From an uncultured Paracoccaceae bacterium (lineage in GTDB: Bacteria; Pseudomonadota; Alphaproteobacteria; Rhodobacterales; Rhodobacteraceae): DNA of 64,000 nucleotides. The notes under the pieces are model-generated. The model was not told the DNA's origin, did no database searches, and worked only from the letters and a program-made list of their open reading frames with translations. Below, piece by piece: positions 34,984 to 44,687 of the stretch. Made by a program: the position numbers and the translations under genes. The number at the start of each line of letters is the position of its first letter. The stretch's first letter is position 1. The stretch is from contig CANMIX010000014.1 in the NCBI GenBank assembly GCA_947497985.1, positions 1-64,000 on the forward strand. The letters run 5' to 3'.

Positions 34984-36138
34984 TCAATTGTTCTGACGCT
35001 GCGCCTCGATCTCGCGCCATTTGGCGACATTGGCGTTATGCTCCGCCAAAGTCTCGGCAAAGGCGTGACCACCGGTGCCATCGGCCACAAAGAAGATGTA
35101 GTCGGTGGTGTCTGGGTTTACGGCCGCTTCCAGCGAGGCAAGCCCCGGATTGGCAATAGGTGTCGGTGGCAGGCCTTCGATCACATAGGTGTTCCAAGGT
35201 GTTGCACGACGCAGTTCAGACTGGCGCAAACCACGGCCTAACACGCCTTTGCCTTCGGTGACGCCATAGATCACGGTCGGGTCCGTTTGCAAACGCATGC
35301 CGCGGTTCAAACGGTTGGTAAAGACCGAAGCCACCTGACGACGTTCCGCCGCAATACCGGTTTCCTTCTCGATGATTGAGGCAAGGATCAGCATCTCTTC
35401 TGGGCTGGTGACGGCAGCATTGGGTGCACGGGCAGCCCAAGCAGCAGCAATACGTTCCTGCTGTCGATCCAGCATCTGCGTCAGAACCGCACTGCGCTGT
35501 GTGCCGGGGCGCACCTCATAGCTGTCGGGGGCCAAGGCTCCTTCTGCTGGAAGATCACCGGTCGCACCGTCAAGCACGTCCAGGGATTTCAATGCTTCGA
35601 CGATCTGCCAGCTGGTGACACCCTCGGCCAATGCAATGCGGTAGCGTGTGTCAGATTCGCCGCGTACGCGGGTGTAGTCGCTTGGTGTCTCATCAATGCC
35701 CGGCTGGAACTCCGCCTTTTCGACAAAACGATTGGTGGCAGGATCCAATTCGCGCACTTCGGCCAGTACCCGGGTCACACCCACACGGTACACCACTTCG
35801 GTCCCGCAAGTAGACGCGCCGCCACGGGTGATCTGATCGGTGATCCCTTCCATGGTGGAGCCCGGTTGAACTAAATAACTGCCGGCCTTCAACTGACTGG
35901 TTTTCTCAGCGTATTTGGCCCCCATGCGAAAGATCGGGGCCGAGCTGACCGCCCCTTCATCCGCCAGTTTGTCACTGATGCGGTTGAAGTTGGTGCCACT
36001 TTCCACCCGCAGGCAGATGGCGGCCTCCAACGGGCCGTCTGACGTATACTGCGACTTTCCCCACAGGATGACGCCGCCAAGCAGGAACAGCGCCACCGCG
36101 AGAACGGTCAGCATATTGGAGGCCAGGCTACGCCACAT
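34984..36138 (-). CDS. mltG: Endolytic murein transglycosylase MltG
   Basis: The 384-residue MltG/YceG protein has one N-terminal membrane helix (LTVLAVALFLLGGVILWG), a LysM-like part (CLRVESGTNFNRISDKLADE) and a catalytic domain with the Glu in LILASIIEKETGIAAER. It also has QTDPTVIYGVTEG and STPYNT-like ATPWNTYVIEGLPPTPIANP. It cuts nascent peptidoglycan glycan strands and may terminate elongation. It begins directly after the fabF stop, the usual alphaproteobacterial arrangement. Confidence 0.94.
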   Translation of the reverse strand: MWRSLASNMLTVLAVALFLLGGVILWGKSQYTSDGPLEAAICLRVESGTNFNRISDKLADEGAVSSAPIFRMGAKYAEKTSQLKAGSYLVQPGSTMEGITDQITRGGASTCGTEVVYRVGVTRVLAEVRELDPATNRFVEKAEFQPGIDETPSDYTRVRGESDTRYRIALAEGVTSWQIVEALKSLDVLDGATGDLPAEGALAPDSYEVRPGTQRSAVLTQMLDRQQERIAAAWAARAPNAAVTSPEEMLILASIIEKETGIAAERRQVASVFTNRLNRGMRLQTDPTVIYGVTEGKGVLGRGLRQSELRRATPWNTYVIEGLPPTPIANPGLASLEAAVNPDTTDYIFFVADGTGGHAFAETLAEHNANVAKWREIEAQRQNN

Positions 36139-37404
36139 TTATTCGGTCTTTCCGAAGATGACCGAGGCGTTGGTGCCGCCAAAGCCAAAGGAGTTGGACA
36201 GGGCCACGTTGATCTTGCGCTCACGTTTTTCGTTGGGCGCTAGGTCAACCGGGGTATCCACGGCCGGGTTGTCGAGGTTGATGGTCGGCGGCGCAACTTG
36301 GTCACGAATCGCCAGGATCGAGAAGATCGCCTCGATCGCGCCTGCAGCCCCCAACAGGTGGCCGGTGGCAGATTTGGTGGAGGACATGGTGACATTCACC
36401 GCATGATCGCCCAGCATGCGTTCAACCGCACCCAGTTCGATTGTATCCGCCATGGTCGAGGTGCCATGCGCATTGATATAGTCCAGATCCTCGGGCTTCA
36501 GCTTGGCGCTGGCTAGGGCTGCATTCATCGAACGCTCGGCTCCATCGCCATCCTCGGACGGAGCCGTGATGTGATAGGCGTCACCGGACATGCCGTAGCC
36601 CAGAACCTCGGCATAGATTTTTGCACCGCGCGCTTTGGCGTGGTCATAGTCTTCCAGAACCACAACGCCGGCACCTTCGCCCATGACAAACCCGTCGCGG
36701 TCTGCGTCATAGGGGCGGCTGGCGGATTTGGGATCATCGGCACGTTTGGTGGACAGCGCCTTACAGGCGTTAAACCCGGCAATGCCGATTTCACAAATCG
36801 CGGCTTCTGCACCGCCTGCAATCATCACCTCGGCTTCACCGGCGCGAATGATACGTGCCGCATCGCCAATAGCATGTGCGCCGGTCGAACAGGCGGTCAC
36901 GACAGAATGGTTCGGTCCTTTGAACCCGTGGCGGATCGACACCTGACCAGAGATCAGGTTGATCAACGCACCGGGAATAAAGAAGGGCGACACGCGGCGG
37001 GCGCCTTTTTCTTTGATCATCACGGCGGTGTCCGCGATGGACGACAGACCGCCAATACCAGAGCCGATCATGACGCCGGTGCGCAGACGGCTCTCTTCGT
37101 CCTCGGGGGTCCAGCCTGCATCCTGCACGGCCATTTCTGCGGCGGCGATACCGTACAGAATAAAGTCGTCGATTTTCTTTTGATCTTTTTTGATCACCCA
37201 ATCATTGGGATTAAAAGTCGCCTCGGTCCCATCGCCGCGCGGAACTTCGCAGGCATAGGTGGTGGCGACACCGCTGGCTTCCGCATCAAAGCGTGTGATT
37301 GGGCCAGCCCCAGACTGCCCATCCAGCAGACGAGCCCACGATTCCTCGACGCCGCTCGCCAGCGGAGTTACCAGACCCAATCCTGTCACAACTACTCGAC
37401 GCAT
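36139..37404 (-). CDS. fabF: Beta-ketoacyl-ACP synthase II FabF
   Basis: A 421-residue KAS II that extends acyl chains on ACP. The catalytic triad is visible: Cys in VVTACSTGAHAIG, His in YINAHGTSTMADT and His in SATGHLLGAAGA. Length is standard. It forms a pair with mltG downstream. The HisA-like gene and a 387-base gap separate it from acpP. Confidence 0.96.
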   Translation of the reverse strand: MRRVVVTGLGLVTPLASGVEESWARLLDGQSGAGPITRFDAEASGVATTYACEVPRGDGTEATFNPNDWVIKKDQKKIDDFILYGIAAAEMAVQDAGWTPEDEESRLRTGVMIGSGIGGLSSIADTAVMIKEKGARRVSPFFIPGALINLISGQVSIRHGFKGPNHSVVTACSTGAHAIGDAARIIRAGEAEVMIAGGAEAAICEIGIAGFNACKALSTKRADDPKSASRPYDADRDGFVMGEGAGVVVLEDYDHAKARGAKIYAEVLGYGMSGDAYHITAPSEDGDGAERSMNAALASAKLKPEDLDYINAHGTSTMADTIELGAVERMLGDHAVNVTMSSTKSATGHLLGAAGAIEAIFSILAIRDQVAPPTINLDNPAVDTPVDLAPNEKRERKINVALSNSFGFGGTNASVIFGKTE

Positions 37405-37791
37405 TCTTTGCTCTCCTCTGCCTCGGCAATACCGGACACCAAATAGCTTGGAATGACGTATGGGCGCAAGTGGCGGTTAACCAGTAGCTGAAACCGCGAT
37501 CACATGGAATTTTTCCGATAATTTTGTACAGCGCTTAAGACTTTCGTAATTAATTCAAGTGCAGGTTGAACGCACTGCATATGGGACTACCCCCCAAAGC
37601 ACACCCACTTTTGGTTCCAAGGGTGAGACCGCGCGGGTTGAGGACCCCCTGCCTCGACCCGTGCAATCTCACAATGCAATCCCGTAGAACCAAAAGACAT
37701 CACCGCAGGCTGCAGAACGCCCTGATTCTCAGCGATTCTCCGATGTCGTGCGCAGTTAAAACATCTCTCTGCTTGGGCGCGATCACCCAAA
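37405..37791. other. Intergenic region between fabF and the HisA-like gene
   Basis: No open frame here has a plausible start with a ribosome site or a recognisable product. The part nearest fabF is AT-rich (around 37500-37560) and probably holds the fabF promoter. I see no strong terminator, repeat or RNA gene. Confidence 0.6.
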
Positions 37792-38535
37792 TCACAACAT
37801 CGCGGCAATTGGTTCCGGTTCAGGTTGCGCAGTCACAAGCGCATGGGCGAGATCAAAATGCTGCTGGATCAAGGCCGTTCCGACCAGGGCACCTGCAATA
37901 TTGCGAACGTATTTCAGCCGGGCGATATCGTCCAATGTACGCACAAGCCCGCTGGCAATCACCGGAGAGCGTACGGATCGGGCAAGTCCAGATATCAGCG
38001 CCAGCGGCTCTTCCACTTCGCTGATGTCATTGTCGATGTCCGTCACGATAAACCCCGCTAACGGCAAGGGATCATAGGCGCGCATCATGGATTTTGGCTC
38101 CCATGCGCCAGTGGCACGCCAACCCTCGGTCATCACTTTGCCCTGCCAGACATCCACTGACACGACGATCTGATCCGGGTGACGTTGCGCCAGTTCCATA
38201 ATCAGACGCGGATCGCGGGCTGCCATCGTTGACAAAACGACCCGGCCCACACCGCGGTCTATCCAATCAGTGACGTGTTTTTCGGTGCGCAAGCCGCCTG
38301 CGAATTGCACCGGCACCTGCGCCGCGCGGACAAGATTGGCCATAAAGCCTGTCTGATTGTAATCCCCCTGCACCGCATTCAGATCGGTCAGATGGATCCA
38401 TTCCGCCCCCGTTGCGGCATAGTCGCGCACACAGGCCTCGGGATCGCTGTGCCAGATGACAGGATCATCCAGACATCCCTGTTCCAGAACCACACAGGCA
38501 CCGTTCAAAATCTGCAGTGTCGGATATATCATCAT
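37792..38535 (-). CDS. HisA-like TIM-barrel protein with altered catalytic site
   Basis: A ~247-residue phosphate-binding TIM barrel related to HisA (ProFAR isomerase). It has FAGGLRTEKHVTDWIDRGVG, IVSVDVWQGKVMTEGW, IVTDIDNDI and a final phosphate site IASGLVRTLDDIARLKYV. Canonical HisA begins with an ALDLIDG-type strand whose first Asp is the catalytic base; here it reads YPTLQILNG, with Gln and Asn replacing both Asp. The second catalytic Asp (SVD) is kept. It is thus probably a paralogue with another function. ATG 38535 follows GGGAGGG; a longer frame upstream is not supported. Confidence 0.78.
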   Translation of the reverse strand: MMIYPTLQILNGACVVLEQGCLDDPVIWHSDPEACVRDYAATGAEWIHLTDLNAVQGDYNQTGFMANLVRAAQVPVQFAGGLRTEKHVTDWIDRGVGRVVLSTMAARDPRLIMELAQRHPDQIVVSVDVWQGKVMTEGWRATGAWEPKSMMRAYDPLPLAGFIVTDIDNDISEVEEPLALISGLARSVRSPVIASGLVRTLDDIARLKYVRNIAGALVGTALIQQHFDLAHALVTAQPEPEPIAAML

Positions 38536-38732
38536 GGTCTGCGCCCTCCCCTTTGCGCGTCTCAGATGACCTGCCCCAATAACCCAACGTTTTGCGTTTT
38601 TATGGGCGCACCATATCACATTCAGCGCGGCGAATGGATGACCTTCTGTGGGGAGTCTTCCGGCGCGCGCATTTCCGCCCATCCGGGCTCCTCAACAAAA
38701 AAATGCGCCGCCCCGGTCTGGGACAGCGCCTA

Positions 38733-38760
38733 GAAAACAGAATGATCCGTTTTCGGATCG
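38733..38760 (-). terminator. Terminator after acpP
   Basis: On the minus strand GATCCGAAAACGGATC forms a six-pair stem with a 4-base loop a few bases after the acpP stop, followed by ATTCTGTTTTC. It is short but well placed to end the highly expressed acpP transcript. Confidence 0.55.
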
Positions 38761-38764
38761 AAGC

Positions 38765-38998
38765 TTAGGAAGCTTCGGTAATGAATTTGACTGCGTCGCC
38801 AAAAGTCTGGATGGTCTCGGCCGCATCATCAGGGATCTCGATGCCGAACTCTTCTTCGAAGGCCATAACCAGCTCAACGGTGTCCAGGCTGTCTGCGCCC
38901 AGGTCGTCGATGAACGATGCGTTCTCGGTTACTTTTTCTTCTTCAACACCCAGGTGCTCTACAACGATCTTTTTAACACGATCTGCGACGTCGCTCAT
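38765..38998 (-). CDS. acpP: Acyl carrier protein
   Basis: The 77-residue AcpP carries the phosphopantetheine serine in [20 protein letters not shown], followed by [19 protein letters not shown]. It carries acyl intermediates in fatty acid synthesis. Located between fabG and fabF as in most bacteria, though with gaps of 229-283 bases on each side, so it is likely a separate strong transcript. Confidence 0.96.
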   Translation of the reverse strand: MSDVADRVKKIVVEHLGVEEEKVTENASFIDDLGADSLDTVELVMAFEEEFGIEIPDDAAETIQTFGDAVKFITEAS

Positions 38999-39281
38999 GT
39001 CATTTCCTCATTTTTTTCAGGGCAGATGCCCGGTTTTGCCGTTGCCCGATCGGGGTGGCGTTTATTGCCCGATCTGGGCGGTTGGCTCCCCCTTATAGGA
39101 GGAGACCCGCACTGTACAGATGCACATGCGGGCACGAATATGCGCCGCCCTATAACACAGACTGTAGCCGACGCAAACGTTTTCACATCGTTAATCTTAC
39201 AGGGAAGAAGACGACGTGACGTCTGGCGCAAGATGGGCGTCTGTCGGGGCTAAAGCAAGCCCTGCCCCGACAAATTCCCAA

Positions 39282-40019
39282 TCAGAGCATAGCCATGCCG
39301 CCGTTGACGTGCAGCGTGGTGCCCGTGGTGTAACCTGCCTCTTGTGAGGCCAGGTACAAAACAGCCGAGGCGATCTCCTGGCTGGCGCCCATGCGACCGG
39401 CGGGAATTTGGGTCAGAATGCCCTCTTTCTGCTTGTCGTTAAGCTTCTCGGTCATTGCGGTTGCAATGAAACCAGGTGCCACAGCGTTCACCGTGATGCC
39501 GCGATTGGCAACCTCGTAAGCCAGCGATTTGGACATGCCCACCATGCCCGCCTTGGAGGCGGCATAGTTGCCCTGACCGGGGTTGCCCGTTGCGCCCACT
39601 ACGGATGAAATATTGATGATGCGGCCCCAGCGTGCCTTCATCATGCCGCGCAGAACGCCACGGCACAGACGCATGGTAGAGGTCAGGTTCACGTCCAGAA
39701 CGCTCTGCCATTCCTCATCCTTCATACGCATGAACAGGTTGTCGCGGGTGATGCCTGCGTTATTGACCAGAATATCAACCGAACCCATCGCCTCAGCCGC
39801 TTGTTTTGGCAGCGCCTCAACCGCCTCGGCGTCAGACAGGTTGCAGGTCAGAACATGGGCACGTTCGCCAAGCTCAGCTGCCAATTCGGACAGCGGGCCC
39901 TCGCGGGTGCCAGAAAGCGCAACGGTTGCACCCGCTGCGTGTAGGCTGCGCGCGATATCGCCACCGATGCCACCAGATGCGCCGGTGATCAGGGCATTTT
40001 TGCCAGTCAGATCAAACAT
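39282..40019 (-). CDS. fabG: 3-oxoacyl-ACP reductase FabG
   Basis: This 245-residue short-chain dehydrogenase has the NADPH motif TGASGGIGG, the NNAG motif and catalytic Ser-Tyr-Lys (INISSVVGATGN and YAASK). The ending GYTTGTTLHVNGGMAML is characteristic of FabG. It reduces beta-ketoacyl-ACP. It follows fabD with 65 bases between, so the two probably share a transcript. Confidence 0.96.
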   Translation of the reverse strand: MFDLTGKNALITGASGGIGGDIARSLHAAGATVALSGTREGPLSELAAELGERAHVLTCNLSDAEAVEALPKQAAEAMGSVDILVNNAGITRDNLFMRMKDEEWQSVLDVNLTSTMRLCRGVLRGMMKARWGRIINISSVVGATGNPGQGNYAASKAGMVGMSKSLAYEVANRGITVNAVAPGFIATAMTEKLNDKQKEGILTQIPAGRMGASQEIASAVLYLASQEAGYTTGTTLHVNGGMAML

Positions 40020-40084
40020 ATGATTTCCTCTATCTCACAAATGGGCGCCGCTGGTCCTGCCGCAGCTGCCCTTGGGGAATTTAG

Positions 40085-41017
40085 TTACGCGCCAAGGATG
40101 GCTGTGACGTTTTCAGGCGTGCCCACTTGCTTGGACACCAGGCTGCGGTCGATCTTGCGGATCATGCCGGACAAAGCCTTGCCTGCGCCGATTTCCCAGA
40201 ATTCGGTCACGCCTTTGGCGGCCATCGCTTGCACGCTTTCGCGCCAGCGCACGGAACCTGTCACCTGCTCTACCAGCAATTGGCGGATTTCATCCGGGTC
40301 GGTCACCGCATCGGCGCGCACATTGGCAATCAACGCCACGGCGGGGGATTTGATATCGACACTGGCCAGCGCTTCGGCCATGACATCAGCGGCGGGCTGC
40401 ATCAGGGCACAGTGGAAAGGTGCGGAGACCGGCAGCATCACCGCGCGTTTTGCGCCTTTTTCTTTGGCGATCTCGGCCGCACGTTCCACAGCGGCCTTGG
40501 AACCGGACACCACAACCTGGGTTGGGTCATTGTCATTGGCAGCCTGACAGACATCTCCCTGCGCGGCCTCATCAGCAACAGCGCGAACCGCCTCCAGATC
40601 GAGACCGAGGATCGCAGCCATGGCGCCTTCGCCCACGGGAACAGCGCTTTGCATCGCCTGACCCCGGGTGCGCAGCAGGCGCGCGGTATCCCCCACAGAA
40701 ATCGCACCAGCCGCCGCCAGCGCGGAATACTCACCCAGCGAATGTCCCGCAACAAACGAAGCCTTATCGATGCCAACACCTTCGGCTTCGAGCGCACGCA
40801 TCGCCGCCAGCGAGGTCGCCATCAGGGCCGGTTGCGCGTTTTGTGTCAGGGTCAGCGTTTCAATGTCGCCTTCCCAGATCAGCTGGCTCAGGCTTTCACC
40901 CAAGGCGGCGTCCACCTCGTCAAAGACGGCTTTGGCTGCCGGGTAGGCCTCTGCCAGTGCGCGCCCCATACCGATGGTCTGGGCACCCTGTCCCGGAAAC
41001 ACAAATGCGATTGTCAT
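40085..41017 (-). CDS. fabD: Malonyl-CoA:ACP transacylase FabD
   Basis: A ~310-residue MAT with FPGQGAQTIGMG at the N-terminus, the catalytic Ser in AGHSLGEYSALA and the His in PVSAPFHCALM. Standard length. ATG 41017 has GAGG upstream; the preceding in-frame TTG is less likely. It is the first gene of the fab cluster on the minus strand. Confidence 0.96.
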   Translation of the reverse strand: MTIAFVFPGQGAQTIGMGRALAEAYPAAKAVFDEVDAALGESLSQLIWEGDIETLTLTQNAQPALMATSLAAMRALEAEGVGIDKASFVAGHSLGEYSALAAAGAISVGDTARLLRTRGQAMQSAVPVGEGAMAAILGLDLEAVRAVADEAAQGDVCQAANDNDPTQVVVSGSKAAVERAAEIAKEKGAKRAVMLPVSAPFHCALMQPAADVMAEALASVDIKSPAVALIANVRADAVTDPDEIRQLLVEQVTGSVRWRESVQAMAAKGVTEFWEIGAGKALSGMIRKIDRSLVSKQVGTPENVTAILGA

Positions 41018-41201
41018 CAAAAGACCTCGTCGTTTTTTGCCATTTTGCCTGATTTACATGCGCTTTAAGCCCGGCACAAGCAATGCCCGCGTCTGACGCA
41101 GGTCAATCGTGCAGAATTGGGTAATTCACATCACAGAACAGGCGTGAAATGTAGGTCACAGACCACGTAATACGCCCGTTTGCCAAAAGGAACTTTCGCC
41201 T

Positions 41202-42554
41202 GTGTCGCTGACCAATTCATTCTCCCGCTACGGATCCGTCGCCAAGAGTTTTCACTGGGCCACGGTTCTGCTGATTTTCACAGCCTTCCCGGTTGGCTAT
41301 TTTGCCAACGAGCTGGCCCATCAGATCAACGCCGCTGACTTTGACGGGGACGCGGGCATCATTTCGCGCGCCACGCTGTTGTTTTCCCTTCACAAAACCC
41401 TTGGCGTGACCGCTTTTTTCACGGCCCTTCTGCGCATCCTTTGGGCGATCACCCAGGAAAAACCGGGGCTATTGCATCCCGACACTAAAGGCGAAGCACT
41501 GGTCGCCGAGGCCGTGCATTGGCTGCTGTATGCCTTGATGTTGCTGGTGCCTTTATCCGGTTGGATCATGCACGCCTCCGAAGTGGGATATGCGCCAATC
41601 TGGTGGCCCTTTGGTCAGGGTCTGCCCTTTGTGCCCCAATCCCATACGCTGGCTGAAATCGCTGCCGGGGTGCATTGGCTGTTTGTCTGGACCCTGTTTG
41701 GCGTGGTGGGTCTGCATGTGGCCGGTGCGTTGAAACATCATATCATCGACAAGGATTCCACGTTGATGCGCATGCTGCCGCGCAGTGGCGCGCTGCCAAC
41801 ACCGCCGGAACAATCCCGTGATCTGAAACCTTTGGCGCTTGCTTTCGTTACTTTGCTTGCCGTCGTAGGCGTTGGCCGTAGCATCGGAGCCTTTGCCGGT
41901 CACGATCACGACCACGGCCCCAAATCGGTTCAGGAACAGGCCTCAGTCGACAACCACGCCCATGATCACGGTGCTCACGACCACGCCGCCCATGACCATG
42001 GCGAACATGACCACAACGTGACCAACCAACCAGAGCATACCGCAGAGGACACCGCCAAGGGGCCGGACAATTGGACGGTGGAAAGCGGCACTCTTGGCAT
42101 CGCGGTCCTTCAAGGGGGCAGCACGGTTGACGGTGGGTTTGCCGACTGGTCTGCGGACATTACTTTTGAAGACCCCGCAGAACCCGGCCCGGCCGGCACC
42201 GTGACCGTCACCATAGACATCACCTCGCTCAGTCTTGGGTCGGTCACCACGCAGGCTTTGGGGTCTGATTACTTCAACGCGTCGACCTTCCCAAAAGCGG
42301 TTTTCAACGCTGGTATCGAGAAACTGGACAGTGGTTTTCAGGCCGTAGGCACGCTGACCATTCGCGATAAGACACAGCCGTTTACCCTGCCCTTTGATCT
42401 GGACATTGATGGGGACACAGCGACGATGGTTGGTGCCTCCAGCCTGCAACGGCTCGACTATGATGTGGGGCTTGCACAACAGAATGAGACGACTGTGGGA
42501 TTCACAGTTGAGATCATGGTCAATCTGACCGCCAGACGCGCTGCCGGCGATTGA
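41202..42554 (+). CDS. Cytochrome b561-like and YceI domain fusion with His-rich linker
   Basis: A 450-residue fusion, from a GTG start. The N-terminal ~235 residues form a di-haem cytochrome b561 (COG3038) with about four main helices and His residues in SFHWATVLLIF, LFSLHKTLGVTAFF, EAVHWLLYALML and VHWLFVWTLFGVVGLHVAG. Next comes a linker with many HDH/HDHG units (about 232-275) that could bind Zn or Cu. A YceI domain (about 288-445) follows, starting WTVESGTLGIAVLQGGSTVD. YceI binds isoprenoid lipids, so the fusion may pass electrons to or from a quinone-like molecule in the periplasm. It is monocistronic. Confidence 0.87.
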   Translation: MSLTNSFSRYGSVAKSFHWATVLLIFTAFPVGYFANELAHQINAADFDGDAGIISRATLLFSLHKTLGVTAFFTALLRILWAITQEKPGLLHPDTKGEALVAEAVHWLLYALMLLVPLSGWIMHASEVGYAPIWWPFGQGLPFVPQSHTLAEIAAGVHWLFVWTLFGVVGLHVAGALKHHIIDKDSTLMRMLPRSGALPTPPEQSRDLKPLALAFVTLLAVVGVGRSIGAFAGHDHDHGPKSVQEQASVDNHAHDHGAHDHAAHDHGEHDHNVTNQPEHTAEDTAKGPDNWTVESGTLGIAVLQGGSTVDGGFADWSADITFEDPAEPGPAGTVTVTIDITSLSLGSVTTQALGSDYFNASTFPKAVFNAGIEKLDSGFQAVGTLTIRDKTQPFTLPFDLDIDGDTATMVGASSLQRLDYDVGLAQQNETTVGFTVEIMVNLTARRAAGD

Positions 42555-42611
42555 GGCGCGCAGACCCACTGATCACCAAACATCAGAAAGCCGCGCTTTG
42601 GCGTGGCTTTC

Positions 42612-44405
42612 TCACCCAGTGAAAGACGGCCTAAAATCCGCAATCGGTTGTGGCGCCATAAAGGCAACAGGCCCGCCGAATTCAATTGGCAAGCCAGTCT
42701 GACAGAGATCGCGCAATCTGGCGTAACGGCGTGCCGGCGGGCCATAGCGCCGCGTGATTTCAACCCGCATGCGTTTCTTGTCCTCGTGGAACTGGAACGC
42801 CGTCGCCAATTCCGGATAGGCCGCAATCAACGACAAGCGGGCCGGCCCCGTCAAACCCACAAGCGCAACAGGGCCGGGGTACATGCTTTCGGACCAGATA
42901 CCATCGACCTGAACGATGCCGTGTTGCGGCAACAGAAAATGAATGTAGCTCACCTCTTGCACATCATCGGCGACGGTAATTCCCAAATACCCACAGGCCG
43001 CCAGATGTTTGGCCCGCACCAGAATGTCGTCGCATAAAAACCCATGCTGCGGAGAAACCAAAAGGGATGTCCGATTGCCCAGGGCGCCGGGCGCCAAACG
43101 AATGGGGCGTTGGCTTGGGCTTGCATTTAACACCTTGCGATCCACGCTCTGCTGATTGACCCAAAGCACCGGCATCAGACCTGCGTCTAGAGTTTGAACC
43201 AAATCACCTGGGCGCAGGTCTTCGACGGGTTTCTCGCCCTTGGCGGTCAAGATCCGCGCACCGGGTGTGTAACAGGGAATGCCAATTGAGTTGAGCTGTG
43301 CCGTGGTTGACAGCTGCGCCGGATCGACACCTTTCAACGTTACGGTTTCGCCGTCCGGAAAAGAGATAACTGCATTGCCGCCGCCATCATCGGACACCGA
43401 AACGTCCCACGCCAACACCGCGCCATCTGTCCCGGTTCCGCCAGTCAGATCAGAGACATCCAATTGGTCGGCCGTAAAACCATTGCCGTCGCCATCAGAC
43501 ATATCAAAGTCAGTAATGGCATCATTGCCAAAGTTATCCTCGAAGGAAAAGACATCTTCTCCGTCGCCGCCCGTCAGCGTGTCATCACCCGCCCCGCCCA
43601 CGATCGTGTCGTTGCCCGCGTCCCCGTCAATCGTATCCGAGCCTGCTCCACCAAGGATCAGATCATCCCCTGTTGTGATCTGATCCCCGTCCGCATCCGT
43701 GTAGCCCAGCGACATCGAATCTGCGCCGGCAGTTCCATCCACCTGGTCGTTAAGTTTGGCAGTTTCGTCGGGCGTGAGCTCGCCTTGGTAGATGGTAAAA
43801 TCGCTGACTGTACCATCCAAATAGTGCTCTAGATTATCCGCAACGCCGTCGCCGCTTTTCCATTGGCTTGCGCCCAAAGTCCACGGTTCGCTGTTACCAC
43901 CAAGCGAGATATCCGCCCCATCGGTCACGGGATCGGTGTTTGTTCCAACCAAAACACCGTCAACATACAGCTCCATCCCATTGTCCGGGCCAAAGCTGTA
44001 GGTCAGCGTGTATTCTTGTCCTGGTGTAATCGTGAGGCCTGACGGTTTGATATAGTAGCTGTCACTGTCAGACTGGTGTCTAATCCATAGTGAGCCATCC
44101 TCTTCGACACGGACGGTGAAATGCCCACCGTTGTCATAGCCGGATGAATCCCGTGAAACGATGGTTTGCTTGCTGCCGATACTGTCGACAGAAAACGTCA
44201 TCTCGATCGTCGCATGATCAATCTCATACTCGGTGCTGGCCGGGATCTCAGCGTAATCGCCGCTGCCATCCAATTCCAACACCCCGCCTGTGACGGACGC
44301 ATCGCCCTGAAGCAGCGCATCATTGTCGTTCGTTGAAGTATCGTTTAACGGATCGGAGCCATCGTCAAAGCTCCAATGTCCAATAATTTTTGCATCCACA
44401 CTCAT
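42612..44405 (-). CDS. LamG - RTX calcium-binding - Hint domain protein
   Basis: This protein of ~597 residues has a concanavalin/LamG-type N-terminal domain (about 8-210, with GHWSFDDGSDPLNDTSTNDN and FTIYQGELTPDE) and RTX-type Gly-Asp nonapeptides (LGGAGSDTIDGDAGND, GGAGDDTLTGGDGED). A Hint_2 domain begins at Cys near residue 378 (PCYTPGARILTAKGEKPVED) with LLVSPQHGFLCDD later. There is no classical signal peptide; RTX repeats suggest type I secretion. ATG 44405 has GGAG before it. The C-terminus past the Hint domain is short, so cleavage may act in trans or the Hint domain may be degenerate. Confidence 0.85.
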   Translation of the reverse strand: MSVDAKIIGHWSFDDGSDPLNDTSTNDNDALLQGDASVTGGVLELDGSGDYAEIPASTEYEIDHATIEMTFSVDSIGSKQTIVSRDSSGYDNGGHFTVRVEEDGSLWIRHQSDSDSYYIKPSGLTITPGQEYTLTYSFGPDNGMELYVDGVLVGTNTDPVTDGADISLGGNSEPWTLGASQWKSGDGVADNLEHYLDGTVSDFTIYQGELTPDETAKLNDQVDGTAGADSMSLGYTDADGDQITTGDDLILGGAGSDTIDGDAGNDTIVGGAGDDTLTGGDGEDVFSFEDNFGNDAITDFDMSDGDGNGFTADQLDVSDLTGGTGTDGAVLAWDVSVSDDGGGNAVISFPDGETVTLKGVDPAQLSTTAQLNSIGIPCYTPGARILTAKGEKPVEDLRPGDLVQTLDAGLMPVLWVNQQSVDRKVLNASPSQRPIRLAPGALGNRTSLLVSPQHGFLCDDILVRAKHLAACGYLGITVADDVQEVSYIHFLLPQHGIVQVDGIWSESMYPGPVALVGLTGPARLSLIAAYPELATAFQFHEDKKRMRVEITRRYGPPARRYARLRDLCQTGLPIEFGGPVAFMAPQPIADFRPSFTG

Positions 44406-44576
44406 AAACAACTCCGTCGCGCACTCAGCGCAGGGTGCTGTAACACATATGAAAATTTGGTTTTATTCGTTTCAAAAATAGCGTCGAATTTTAATCAACT
44501 TTAAGTCCATTGCTCAATTCGGTTGCGGATGCCTCCCCCCGGCTGCGGCGGCGGCAAATGACGTTGCATGCCCTTA

Positions 44577-44591
44577 TGTTATATCATATCA
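44577..44591. promoter_or_regulatory. Zur-box-like palindrome upstream of the COG0523 gene
   Basis: TGTTATATCATATCA differs at one position from the alphaproteobacterial Zur-type pattern TGTTATA-NN-ATAACA as I recall it. It lies 97 bases before the COG0523 GTPase start, in the gap between that gene and the divergent RTX-Hint gene. Zinc-dependent repression of the GTPase would fit its likely metal-chaperone role. It could also affect the divergent gene. Confidence 0.45.
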
Positions 44592-44687
44592 CCTTCCTAA
44601 ACAGGCATTATCCGGATGGTCTTGCGATCGCGGATCACAACATAGAACAGCGCTTTTACGGCGGCCCATAGGGCGACAGGAGCTTAC

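Noticed and set aside
38999-39281. Possible RNA gene between acpP and fabG
   Set aside because: No tRNA-like cloverleaf or clear terminator-ended transcript could be recognised; likely the acpP promoter region.
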